A program made the position numbers and the translations under genes. 64,000 nt of DNA from positions 150,522 through 214,521 of the forward strand of contig NZ_KE386986.1 in assembly GCF_000429925.1 (NCBI RefSeq), given 5' to 3'. The first letter of the stretch is position 1. Each line of letters opens with the position of its first letter. This document shows, one piece after another, positions 16,913 through 25,217 of the stretch. This stretch comes from Desulfatirhabdium butyrativorans DSM 18734. Lineage in GTDB: Bacteria; Desulfobacterota; Desulfobacteria; Desulfobacterales; Desulfatirhabdiaceae. The notes under the pieces were generated by a model that was not told the DNA's origin, made no database searches, and saw nothing but the letters and a program-made list of their open reading frames with translations.

Positions 16913-18169
16913 ATGGGCATCGAAACGGACATCCGCCGGATGGCGGAGCAGGCGAGGGAGGCATCGCGAGCGATTGCCGTTGCGCCGGGCGAACAGAAAA
17001 ACGATCTGCTGCGCCGGATGGCTCATCGGATTGCGGCGGCCTCGGGCGAATTGATGGCCGCCAATGCGAAGGACATCGTCTATGCCCGGGAACATGGGCT
17101 TTCTGCGGCCATGATCGATCGGCTCACCATCCGGGAAAACACCATCCAGGCGATGATCAGGGGCCTCGATGAGGTGGCGGCTCTGCCCGATCCGGTCGGG
17201 GAAATTGTCAAGCAATGGATGCGGCCCAACGGGCTTCATGTTTCCCGCGTACGCATCCCGCTGGGGGTGATCGCCATCATCTATGAATCCCGCCCGAACG
17301 TCACGATCGATGCGGCATCGCTTTGTCTCAAATCCGGCAATGCCGTCATCCTGCGCGGCGGCAGCGAAGCGCTGCATTCGAACACCGTCCTGGCCGATAT
17401 CATCGGTCAAAGCCTTGCCGATACGGGACTTCCCAGGGAGGCGGCCCAGGTGATCCCCATTCGGGACAGGGCCGCAGTCACCGAGCTGCTCAAACTCGAA
17501 GAGTGGATCGATGTCGTCATTCCACGAGGCGGGGAGAGCCTCATCCGCTTTGTGGTCGAGAATTCCCGGATTCCGGTTCTCAAACACTACAAAGGGGTAT
17601 GCCATATTTTCGTGGATCGGGATGCCGATTTCGAAATGGCGCTTGCGGTTTGCCTCAACGCCAAGGTCCAGCGGCCGGGCGTGTGCAACGCCATGGAGAC
17701 CCTGCTGATCCACCAGGATGCTGCGCCGGTGTTCCTGCCGATTGTCGTCAGCGCCCTGCGGAAGGCCGGGGTTGCATGCCGCGGCTGCGAGAGGACGCTC
17801 GCCATCATCCCGGACATGCATCCGGCGACGGAAGAGGACTGGTACACGGAATACAACGACCTGATCCTTTCCATCCGCATCGTGCAGGACCTGGATGCGG
17901 CCATCGCGCACATCGGGCGCTACGGCTCCCATCATACCGATGCCATCCTCACGACGGATGAAGCCCATGCCAGGCGGTTTCTGCAGGAAGTCGATTCTTC
18001 GGTCGTTCTGGTCAATGCATCCACCCGGTTCAACGATGGGGGCGAGCTTGGCCTCGGGGCCGAGATCGGCATCAGCACCACCAAACTGCATGCCTTCGGC
18101 CCCATGGGGCTCGAGGAATTGACGGCGACCAAATTTGTCGTCCAGGGAAACGGGCAGATTCGGGTGTAG
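16913..18169 (+). CDS. proA: Gamma-glutamyl phosphate reductase
   Basis: A 418-residue aldehyde-dehydrogenase-superfamily enzyme, full length. It reduces gamma-glutamyl phosphate to glutamate semialdehyde with NADPH, directly after ProB. The catalytic Cys lies in [36 protein letters not shown] and [17 protein letters not shown] are family hallmarks. The start ATG at 16913 has AAAGAGG upstream. A hairpin array separates it from proB although the two form a single pathway step. Confidence 0.97.
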   Translation: MGIETDIRRMAEQAREASRAIAVAPGEQKNDLLRRMAHRIAAASGELMAANAKDIVYAREHGLSAAMIDRLTIRENTIQAMIRGLDEVAALPDPVGEIVKQWMRPNGLHVSRVRIPLGVIAIIYESRPNVTIDAASLCLKSGNAVILRGGSEALHSNTVLADIIGQSLADTGLPREAAQVIPIRDRAAVTELLKLEEWIDVVIPRGGESLIRFVVENSRIPVLKHYKGVCHIFVDRDADFEMALAVCLNAKVQRPGVCNAMETLLIHQDAAPVFLPIVVSALRKAGVACRGCERTLAIIPDMHPATEEDWYTEYNDLILSIRIVQDLDAAIAHIGRYGSHHTDAILTTDEAHARRFLQEVDSSVVLVNASTRFNDGGELGLGAEIGISTTKLHAFGPMGLEELTATKFVVQGNGQIRV

Positions 18170-18177
18170 CCCGAGCG

Positions 18178-18855
18178 ATGACCATGCGCATTGCCTTGTT
18201 CGGGGGAAGTTTCGATCCGATTCATTGCGGTCATCTCACTGCCGCAAGGCGGATGATCGAGCGGTGCGGGATGGATCGGATCGTGCTGATTCCCGCCGCG
18301 CTCCCGCCGCACAAGCGCGGCCGGCAAATAGCTTCCGTTGCGGATCGCAGGGCGATGATCGATCTGGCGATCGGTTCGGATCCAGACATCCTGGTATCCG
18401 ACATCGAGATCCTCCGGGAAGGCCCATCCTACACCATCGACACCATCGAAAACCTGCTGGCCGCATATCCGTGCACAGACAGCCTCTATCTGGCAATGGG
18501 CAGCGATGCCTTTGTCGAACTGGATACCTGGCGAGACTGGGAACGCATTCCGGCGCTCGTATCGATTCTGGTGCTGAAACGGCCATCGGTTGAAACTCCG
18601 GGAAACTTGGTGGACGATCGTGTGGAGCGCTATCTGCGGGATGTGCTGGGCTATGGCGCTCCGGAGCAGGGCGGGGCGCAGCCAGAGGTGTGGCATCACC
18701 GGGTCTGGCTGCCGGTGCGCGTCGCCGCAATCGATGCGATGCACGTTTCCTCATCGGATATCCGGCAGCGAATCCGAAACGGGGAATCTATCCGGGATCT
18801 CGTTCCGCCGGCAGTTGAACGCTATATTGCAGAAAAAGGACTTTACCGACCATGA
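18178..18855 (+). CDS. nadD: Nicotinate-nucleotide adenylyltransferase
   Basis: A 225-residue NadD that adenylylates nicotinate mononucleotide in NAD synthesis. The nucleotidyl-transferase signature GGSFDPIHCGHL is at the N-terminus, and SSSDIRQRI (the second nucleotide-binding motif) near the C-terminus. It starts at ATG 18178 or two codons later. It overlaps rsfS by 4 bp, the usual nadD-rsfS coupling. Confidence 0.96.
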   Translation: MTMRIALFGGSFDPIHCGHLTAARRMIERCGMDRIVLIPAALPPHKRGRQIASVADRRAMIDLAIGSDPDILVSDIEILREGPSYTIDTIENLLAAYPCTDSLYLAMGSDAFVELDTWRDWERIPALVSILVLKRPSVETPGNLVDDRVERYLRDVLGYGAPEQGGAQPEVWHHRVWLPVRVAAIDAMHVSSSDIRQRIRNGESIRDLVPPAVERYIAEKGLYRP

Positions 18856-19244
18856 TGATGAACGATCCGCTGCTTTCGGCCTGCATTCGGGCGGCACAGG
18901 GGAAAAAAGCCTTCGATATTCTCGTGATGGACATGCGGGCGCTGACATCGATCGCCGATTATTACATTCTGTGCAGCGCCCGATCGAGCCGGCAGGTCGC
19001 CGCCATTGCGGAGCATGTCCTGGGAGAGCTCCGGAACGAGCGCTTCCGGCCGATCGGTCTGGAAGGGACCACGGAAAACCATTGGGTCCTGATCGATTAC
19101 GGGGATGTGGTCTTTCATATTTTTTACGAACCCGTCCGGAAGGTGTATAACCTGGAAGGGTTGTGGCGGGATGCACCAGCCGAGCGGATCGACGATGTGA
19201 ACGGAGAATTCGAGCCCGAAGGAGAAGGTGATGAAAACGACTGA
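18852..19244 (+). CDS. rsfS: Ribosomal silencing factor RsfS
   Basis: A 130-residue RsfS/Iojap protein that binds L14 on the 50S subunit and blocks subunit joining under starvation. Hallmarks are DILVMDMRALTSIADYYIL and HWVLIDYGDVVFHIF. The C-terminal 20 residues are acidic. It is overlapped at its start by nadD and at its end by gpmI. Confidence 0.96.
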   Translation: MMMNDPLLSACIRAAQGKKAFDILVMDMRALTSIADYYILCSARSSRQVAAIAEHVLGELRNERFRPIGLEGTTENHWVLIDYGDVVFHIFYEPVRKVYNLEGLWRDAPAERIDDVNGEFEPEGEGDEND

Positions 19245-20787
19245 TCGTGTATGCATGCTGATGATCCTGGACGGGTGCGGTATTCGCCCGCAACGGGAAA
19301 ACAACGCCATCGCAATGGCAAAAACGCCGAACCTCGATGCGCTGAAGGCCCGTTACCCCCATACGCAGCTTCTGGCCTCCGGCGAGGCGGTCGGACTCCC
19401 CGGGGGGATCATGGGCAATTCCGAAGTCGGCCATCTGAACATCGGCGCAGGCAGGATCGTCTACCAGGATCTGATGCGGATCAATGTGGCCATCCGGGAT
19501 CGGTCCTTTTTCGAAAACCCCGTGCTGAAGGCCACGCTGCAAACCATCCGTTCGACGAAAGGATCGCGGCTGCACCTGATGGGGCTGGTGTCGAACGGCG
19601 GGGTGCACAGCGACATCCAGCATCTGTTCGCCCTGCTCGATATGGCGCGGCAGAACAGTATTCAACAGGTATTCGTTCATGCGATCCTGGATGGCCGTGA
19701 TACCCCACCGGACAGCGGTATGGGTTTTGTCAAGCAGCTCAAGGAGCATATCTGCAAGCACAATTACGGCGATATCGCATCGGTCTGCGGCAGGTTTTAT
19801 GCCATGGATCGGGACAAGCGCTGGGACCGGATCGAAAAAGCCTACCGGCTCTACACCCAGGGGACGGGGACGCCGGAAACCGACCCGGTCGAAGCGGTAA
19901 AAAGGGCTTACGGCCGCGGGGAGACCGATGAATTCGTCACGCCTGTCGCCATTGCGGACAAGGGCGGCCATCCGATCGGCGTCCTTCAGGATGGGGATGG
20001 GGTGATCTTTTTCAATTTTCGTGCGGATCGGGCAAGGGAAATTTCGTCGGCGCTCGCCCTGCCTGAAGCCGGGGACATCCCCTTCGACCGCTCTTCCATG
20101 CCAGCCCTGAGCACCTATGTCTGCATGACCCGGTATGACGAGCATTTCCCGTTCCCGGTCGCTTTCGGTCCGGAACATCTCAGGGATATTCTGGGCGAGG
20201 TGGTGAGCCGTGAGGGTATCCGGCAACTGCGGATCGCGGAAACCGAAAAATATGCCCATGTGACCTATTTTTTCAACGGCGGTGAGGAAAAGCCATTCGA
20301 TCTCGAGGATCGGTGCCTCATTCCCTCTCCGCGGGATGTGCCGACCTATGATTACAAACCCGAAATGAGCGCTCCAGCCGTTGCGGAGGAAGTGTTGAAG
20401 CGGCTCGAAAGCCGGCAATATGGCCTGGTTGTGCTGAATTTCGCCAATATGGACATGGTCGGGCATACGGGCATTCTGCCGGCGGCCATCCGGGCGGTGG
20501 AAACCGTGGACGGCTGTGTCGGTAAAATCGCCGATTGCATCCGTTCCATGGGCGGGGTCCTGATGGTCACGGCGGACCATGGGAATGCCGAAACCATGGT
20601 GGATGAAAACGGCACCCCCCACACGGCGCATACCCTGAACCCGGTTCCCTTCATCCTGGTGGACGAAACCCGGATCGGCGCGAAGCTCCGGGAAGGAATC
20701 CTCGCCGATATCGCACCGACCATCCTGCAGGTGATGGGTATCCATCAGCCTTCGGCCATGACCGGGAAGTCGCTGTTGGGGCAGTGA
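19231..20787 (+). CDS. gpmI: 2,3-bisphosphoglycerate-independent phosphoglycerate mutase
   Basis: A 518-residue alkaline-phosphatase-superfamily enzyme that interconverts 3- and 2-phosphoglycerate with two metal ions. Metal ligand D14 is in LMILDG and the phospho-enzyme Ser is S64 in MGNSEVGHLN. DGRDTPPDSG, HNYGDIASVCGRFYAMDRDKRW and the late VTADHGNAE metal site are intact. The start ATG at 19231 has GGAG six bases upstream; a GTG directly before it is the alternative. It overlaps the rsfS end by 14 bp. Confidence 0.97.
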   Translation: MKTTDRVCMLMILDGCGIRPQRENNAIAMAKTPNLDALKARYPHTQLLASGEAVGLPGGIMGNSEVGHLNIGAGRIVYQDLMRINVAIRDRSFFENPVLKATLQTIRSTKGSRLHLMGLVSNGGVHSDIQHLFALLDMARQNSIQQVFVHAILDGRDTPPDSGMGFVKQLKEHICKHNYGDIASVCGRFYAMDRDKRWDRIEKAYRLYTQGTGTPETDPVEAVKRAYGRGETDEFVTPVAIADKGGHPIGVLQDGDGVIFFNFRADRAREISSALALPEAGDIPFDRSSMPALSTYVCMTRYDEHFPFPVAFGPEHLRDILGEVVSREGIRQLRIAETEKYAHVTYFFNGGEEKPFDLEDRCLIPSPRDVPTYDYKPEMSAPAVAEEVLKRLESRQYGLVVLNFANMDMVGHTGILPAAIRAVETVDGCVGKIADCIRSMGGVLMVTADHGNAETMVDENGTPHTAHTLNPVPFILVDETRIGAKLREGILADIAPTILQVMGIHQPSAMTGKSLLGQ

Positions 20788-20793
20788 GCTGTC

Positions 20794-20822
20794 GGCAGTG
20801 GGCAGTGGGCAGTGGGCAGTGT
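20794..20822. repeat. Short 7-bp tandem array, GGCAGTG family (4 units)
   Basis: Four GGCAGTG-like units right after the gpmI stop, the reverse-complement form of the ACTGCCS arrays at 5.8 and 28.7 kb. Confidence 0.8.
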
Positions 20823-20895
20823 GGCCCGTCACTCCAGCGAAATCCTGCCTCTGGCGGGAGGGGCCCAGAACCTGGCCCCCCGCGGCGTGAGAGAT

Positions 20896-20977
20896 AATCG
20901 TTGTCGTGATCGTGATCGTGATCGTGATCGTGATCGTTGTCGTGATCGTTGTCGTAATCGTAATCGTAATCGTAATT
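20896..20977. repeat. Hexamer tandem array (reverse form of ACGANN, about 13 units)
   Basis: Units read CGTGAT, CGTTGT and CGTAAT on the plus strand, the complement of ACGANN with NN = TC, CA and TT. Flanks on both sides (GGGAGGGGCCC; CACCCCGACGGAAGCCGG) resemble degenerate spacer sequence and carry no gene that I can support. Confidence 0.9.
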
Positions 20978-21099
20978 CCCTTGTCCCGTCACCCCGACGG
21001 AAGCCGGAATGTCGACCCGCGGCTGCCATCGCGATCACGACCGCATTTTACCCTATGGGGGCCGCGACACCACCATGAATGTTTCTTGTGCGACCTTGC

Positions 21100-21233
21100 G
21101 GGGGACGCCCGGTCCAATCTCGCCTTTGGCGTGAATCCGCTGACTTCAGGCAAGTTCTCGCTGCAGGGGCAAATAGCCCCCCTCCTCCGGCTCAGGTTCG
21201 GAAGAAACGGAATTTCCGTTCAGACACGAATTA
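21100..21233. mobile_element. Degenerate copy of element M upstream of pstS
   Basis: Contains in order an ACGCCCGGTCCAATC stretch, CTTCAGGCAAGTTCTCGCTGC, CTCCGGCTCAGGTT and the terminal TTTCCGTTCAGACAC, matching the right half of the full-length element at 37.7 kb with many changes. It ends about 50 bp upstream of the candidate pst promoter. Confidence 0.7.
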
Positions 21234-21280
21234 TGAGCGTTTTTTCATCATTTCCTAATATTCAGCTAACAATTCCCCCC

Positions 21281-21286
21281 TATACT
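21281..21286 (+). promoter_or_regulatory. Candidate -10 element of the pst operon
   Basis: TATACT about 145 bp upstream of pstS. No TTGACA-like -35 lies 16-18 bp upstream, which would fit an activator-dependent (PhoB-type) promoter, but I could not recognise a clear pair of CTGTCAT-like Pho-box repeats. The strand and role are inferred from position only. Confidence 0.35.
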
Positions 21287-21430
21287 CTCCCATAAAAAGA
21301 CACCAGGCTTTTCGAAAAGGAGGTGATCATCCGTTTGGCAGGGCAAGGCATCCCTTGTCCGATCGGTTCGTGACTGTTTTTCGGAGGTTTCATCGTTTTA
21401 CTGATCTTCAATTCATAGGGGGGTATGCTC

Positions 21431-22399
21431 ATGAAAATTCGTTCATCCATCGTTCTACTGGCGCTTCTGCTTGTTGCCGCTGCGGCCATGGCCGTCGATC
21501 TGGACCCAAAACTGCCGGCCTATACCAAGGTGAGCGGCATTTCCGGAAATCTGAAATCCATCGGCTCGGACACACTCAACAATTTGATGACGCTCTGGAG
21601 CGAGGGGTACCGTTCCCAGTATCCGGCGGTCAAGATCGAAATCGAAGGGAAAGGTTCCTCCACGGCCCCGCCCGCCCTTATCGAGGGCACCGCTCAATTC
21701 GGTCCGATGTCCCGGGAAATGAAATCCAAGGAAATCGAGTCGTTCGAGAAGAAATACGGCTACAAGCCTTCCCGAATTCGGGCAGCCGTCGATTCCCTCG
21801 CTGTCTTCGTCCACAAGGACAACCCCATCCAGTCCCTGACGCTCCAACAAGTGGATGCCATCTTTTCGAAAAACCGCAAAGGCGGCTATGGCAAGGATAT
21901 CGTGACCTGGGGAGATTTGGGTCTTACCGGTGAGTGGAAGGACAAACCCATTTCCCTCTACGGCCGAAATTCGGCATCCGGCACCTATGGCTATTTCAAG
22001 GAGGTCGCCCTGTTCGAAGGCGATTACAAGGATTCCGTCAAGGAACAGCCGGGTTCATCCGCCGTGGTCCAGGGCGTTGCAACGGACAAATACGGCATCG
22101 GTTATTCCGGCGTCGGATACAAGACGGCGGATGTGCGGACCGTGCCGCTGGCAAAGGCCGAGGGCAAGAAGGCGTTTGATGCCAATGCCGAAAACGCCTA
22201 TAGTGGGGACTACCCGCTTGCCCGGTTCCTCTATGTCTATGTCAACAAGAACCCGAATCAGGCGCTCGATCCGCTTCGGGCCGAGTTCATCAAATTCGTG
22301 TTCAGCAAGCAGGGCCAGCAAATCGTGATCAAGGACGGTTTCTATCCCGTCACGCAGAATCTGGCCCAGGAAGATCTGAAAGCGCTGGGAATTCACTAA
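21431..22399 (+). CDS. pstS: Phosphate ABC transporter substrate-binding protein
   Basis: A 322-residue periplasmic phosphate-binding protein. A Sec signal peptide ([21 protein letters not shown]) is followed by a PstS-like fold: [15 protein letters not shown] at the start, [12 protein letters not shown] for the phosphate-binding loop, and [13 protein letters not shown] and [13 protein letters not shown] later. The ATG at 21431 is preceded by a G-rich RBS (21417-21423) with 7-nt spacing; an ATG two codons earlier is less well placed. It heads the pstSCAB-phoU cluster. An intercistronic hairpin and a hexamer array separate it from pstC. Confidence 0.95.
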   Translation: MKIRSSIVLLALLLVAAAAMAVDLDPKLPAYTKVSGISGNLKSIGSDTLNNLMTLWSEGYRSQYPAVKIEIEGKGSSTAPPALIEGTAQFGPMSREMKSKEIESFEKKYGYKPSRIRAAVDSLAVFVHKDNPIQSLTLQQVDAIFSKNRKGGYGKDIVTWGDLGLTGEWKDKPISLYGRNSASGTYGYFKEVALFEGDYKDSVKEQPGSSAVVQGVATDKYGIGYSGVGYKTADVRTVPLAKAEGKKAFDANAENAYSGDYPLARFLYVYVNKNPNQALDPLRAEFIKFVFSKQGQQIVIKDGFYPVTQNLAQEDLKALGIH

Positions 22400-22413
22400 T
22401 TGTCGTAATAATT

Positions 22414-22439
22414 CCCTCGCTCCGCTTGCGGGGTGAGGG
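22414..22439 (+). terminator. Intercistronic stem-loop between pstS and pstC
   Basis: CCCTCGCTCCGC, loop TT, then GCGGGGTGAGGG. In RNA the 12-bp stem is complete if two G-U pairs are counted. No U-run follows, so it is more likely an mRNA-stabilising or attenuating hairpin that favours pstS over downstream genes than a full terminator. Confidence 0.55.
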
Positions 22440-22500
22440 GTTCTGCTTGCCTGCCCTTTCATCCCGGTTTTCTCCGCAACGTTGTGGTGGAGAGGGAAGT

Positions 22501-22572
22501 ACGATTACGATTACGACAACGACAACGACAACGATAACGACAACGATAACGACAACGACAACGACAACGACT
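22501..22572. repeat. Hexamer tandem array ACGANN (12 units) upstream of pstC
   Basis: Twelve units of ACGANN (NN = TT, CA, TA), ending 47 bp before the pstC start codon. An ATG before the array is in frame with pstC, so a read-through product with an Asp/Asn repeat leader is formally possible, but it has no family support. Confidence 0.92.
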
Positions 22573-22619
22573 CTTCTGGATGTGGGGGAGAGGGAGATGG
22601 TTTTTTCACGAAAAACACC

Positions 22620-25208
22620 ATGACTGCAAATCTTCGTATGAAAAAATCGGTTCGAAAAACGGTCCTGTGGGCCGATCGGCTGGCGGACCGGGTCATTACC
22701 ATCGGCGGAATATCGGTGATTGTCGCCGTCCTGGGGATCCTCGTTTTCCTCGTCGTGGAGGTGATGCCCCTGTTTTCCGGCGCCAAAATTCTGGCCAGCA
22801 GCCGTCACACCCTTGCCGAACCGCCAAAGACCGTTCTTGCATCCGGCATGGACGAATACCACACCCTCGTCTACCTGGTCCTTCCCGAAGGCCGTATCCG
22901 GGTGATCCATGCCGACACCGGAAAGGAGCTGGAAGCCGTTCCCATCAAACCGGAGGGGAGCGTCATCCGTTGCGCAGCGGAGGCGATGGATCGGGAAAAC
23001 CTTGCCATCGGCTATTCCGACGGGAAAGTCCGCATGGTCGATCTGCGCTTTGATGTGCTGGTGCTTTCGGAAAGTGATCTCCCGGCAGGGCTTGCCCGGC
23101 TGGACGACATGGACCAGACCGATGGAAAAACGGTGTATCGGAAGATACCCGGCGGGCAGATCCGAGCCGTCCGTTTCGATCCGCAAATCGAAGAGCCCGT
23201 ATCCCTGGACCCCTCGGGTCAGCCGATCACGGCCATCGCGTTTCAAACCGGCGGGAAGGCCGAGCGGAAAACGCTGGCCCTCGTCACCCGGATGGACGAT
23301 GGGCATCTGAACTTCAACCGGATCGAGCAGCGGATGAATTTGATGACCGGCCACATGAAATCGGATGTGGAAAACATCGCGCTTCCGGAGCTGCCCGGGG
23401 ATGTCGATCTGTTTGCGATGTGTCTGTCCGAGCAGGCCGATACCCTGCTGATTGCCGCCAAAGACGGGCGGCTGTTCCGGTACAATCTGCAGAATACGGC
23501 GCATCCGGTTCTTGCGGAAACCGTTCGGGTGGTCTCCGGCGGGGTAAAGCTGAGCGCCCTGCAAAACCTGGTGGGCGGTCAGGCCGTGCTGGTCGGCGGC
23601 GATGACGGCTCGCTGCGGTTGTTTTTTCCGATCAACGAAGCGACCATGGGAACGCCGGATCAGCGGGTGATGGTGGAAGCGAGGCGTTTCGAGAAGCTCT
23701 CCGGGGCCGTTGTGCAGATCAGTCCGGCATCCCGGGGAAAGACATTTGCCGTTTCCGCTTCGGACGGGGATGTGCGCGTGATCCATGCGACCAGCCGGAA
23801 AACGCTGTTGAACGTCCATGCAAGCGCTTCGGCCTATCCAATTGCAACGATCCTCTCTCCCCGGATGGATGCGGTATTTACGGTGTTTCGGGATGGTGAG
23901 ACCGATTGGGTCACGTTTTCCGCTCCGCATCCGGAAACCGATTTTGCCTCCCTCTTCGAGCGGGTATGGTACGAAGGGTATCCGGCACCCAGCTTCACCT
24001 GGCAGTCTTCCTCCGGCAGTGACTCCTTCGAATCGAAGCTCAGTCTCGTGCCGCTCATTTTCGGCTCTGTCAAGGCCGCCGTGTATTCCCTGATTTTTGC
24101 CGTACCCATTGCGATTCTGGCAGCCATCTACACATCCGAATTCGTCCATCCCAAAGTCCGCGGTGTGCTGAAGCCGACCATGGAAATCATGGCCTCCATC
24201 CCGTCCGTCGTTCTCGGTTTCATTGCAGCCCTGGTGTTGGCTCCTGTTGTCGAGAACTGGATTGCCGCCGTCATCCTCACCTTTATTCTGGTTCCCGTAT
24301 TGCTGTTTGTCGCAAGCCTTGCATGGCAGTGGGTGCCGCAATACCTTTCCATTCGTCTGGGCGGAGGAATGCGGATGCTGGGCGCCGCTGCGGTTTTCGC
24401 TCTGGCGGTTCTGATCTCGATGAAAGGCTTCGCTGCTTTCGAAACCTCCTTTTTCGGTGGGGATTTCAAAACCTGGCTGACTCAGCCGCCGAGACAGGCA
24501 ACGGCATTTCTCTTTCTGCTGTTTTTTCCCTTGAGCGCGCTTGCCGTCGGCATATTGTACAACCGGTTCCTGAATTTCTGGCTGGTTCGCCTGTATGCCT
24601 GCACATCGATCCAGACCGCCCGGATATACGATCTGATTCGCTGGGTGGCGCTGGCCATCGTTACGGCGGGGTTCGATCTGCTGCTTGCCTGGGCTGCAGC
24701 CGCAATGGGCTTCGATGCCCGCGGCTCGCTGGTCGGCACCTACGTGCAGCGCAATACCCTCATTGTCGGGTTTGCCATGGGCTTTGCCGTCATTCCCATC
24801 GTCTTTTCCATCGCAGAGGATGCCTTGAATGCCGTGCCCAATCATCTTCGGGCGGCAAGCCTTGCCTGCGGGGCCACCCGATGGCAGACGGTCCGCTACG
24901 TCGTGTTGCCTGCCGCCATGAGCGGCGTCTTTTCGGCCGTCATGATCGGTCTTGGGCGCGCCGTCGGAGAGACGATGATCGTGGTGATGGCTGCAGGCAA
25001 CACCCCGATCATGGACTGGAACATCTTCAACGGGCTGCGCTCCCTCTCGGCTACCATCGCCGTCGAATTGCCCGAAGCGGTCAAGGGCGGGACCCTGTAC
25101 CGGGTGCTGTTCCTGTCGGCCCTCGTCCTCTTTGCCATGACGTTTCTGATCAATACGGTTGCCGAAATCGTTCGCCTGCGGTTTCGCAAACGTGCGGCGC
25201 AGTTATAG
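22620..25208 (+). CDS. pstC: Phosphate ABC transporter permease PstC with large N-terminal extracytoplasmic domain
   Basis: An 862-residue permease, far longer than the roughly 300-320 residues of E. coli PstC. A transmembrane helix at about 25-50 is followed by about 400 residues with beta-propeller-like repeats (VRMVDLRFDVLVLSES, GRLFRYNLQN, DDGSLRLFFP, DGDVRVIHATS). A BPD-type membrane domain of six or more helices follows, with the EAA loop CGATRWQTVRYVVLP near the end. Extended PstC proteins of this plan are known in other proteobacteria. The start is ATG 22620 (or 22638). The extra domain may sense or gate phosphate uptake in the periplasm; that role is inferred. Confidence 0.92.
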   Translation: MTANLRMKKSVRKTVLWADRLADRVITIGGISVIVAVLGILVFLVVEVMPLFSGAKILASSRHTLAEPPKTVLASGMDEYHTLVYLVLPEGRIRVIHADTGKELEAVPIKPEGSVIRCAAEAMDRENLAIGYSDGKVRMVDLRFDVLVLSESDLPAGLARLDDMDQTDGKTVYRKIPGGQIRAVRFDPQIEEPVSLDPSGQPITAIAFQTGGKAERKTLALVTRMDDGHLNFNRIEQRMNLMTGHMKSDVENIALPELPGDVDLFAMCLSEQADTLLIAAKDGRLFRYNLQNTAHPVLAETVRVVSGGVKLSALQNLVGGQAVLVGGDDGSLRLFFPINEATMGTPDQRVMVEARRFEKLSGAVVQISPASRGKTFAVSASDGDVRVIHATSRKTLLNVHASASAYPIATILSPRMDAVFTVFRDGETDWVTFSAPHPETDFASLFERVWYEGYPAPSFTWQSSSGSDSFESKLSLVPLIFGSVKAAVYSLIFAVPIAILAAIYTSEFVHPKVRGVLKPTMEIMASIPSVVLGFIAALVLAPVVENWIAAVILTFILVPVLLFVASLAWQWVPQYLSIRLGGGMRMLGAAAVFALAVLISMKGFAAFETSFFGGDFKTWLTQPPRQATAFLFLLFFPLSALAVGILYNRFLNFWLVRLYACTSIQTARIYDLIRWVALAIVTAGFDLLLAWAAAAMGFDARGSLVGTYVQRNTLIVGFAMGFAVIPIVFSIAEDALNAVPNHLRAASLACGATRWQTVRYVVLPAAMSGVFSAVMIGLGRAVGETMIVVMAAGNTPIMDWNIFNGLRSLSATIAVELPEAVKGGTLYRVLFLSALVLFAMTFLINTVAEIVRLRFRKRAAQL

Positions 25209-25217
25209 GGGGCGACC

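Noticed and set aside
18751-20832. Very long antisense frames (5985-7916 opposite uvrB, 8035-9885 opposite the kinase, 18751-20832 opposite gpmI, 22350-24845 opposite pstC, 26943-28505 opposite pstB/phoU)
   Set aside because: Each is the mirror of a well-recognised gene in GC-rich DNA, has no family motif and no ribosome-binding site. The sense genes explain the open frame.
21240-21300. PhoB box upstream of pstS
   Set aside because: I looked for two CTGTCAT-like half-sites in phase upstream of TATACT and did not find a convincing pair; only the -10 candidate is listed.
22482-22619. PstC with an Asp/Asn repeat leader
   Set aside because: The frame is open through the ACGANN array from an ATG at 22482, but the conserved N-terminus begins at ATG 22620 and the leader is purely translated repeat.
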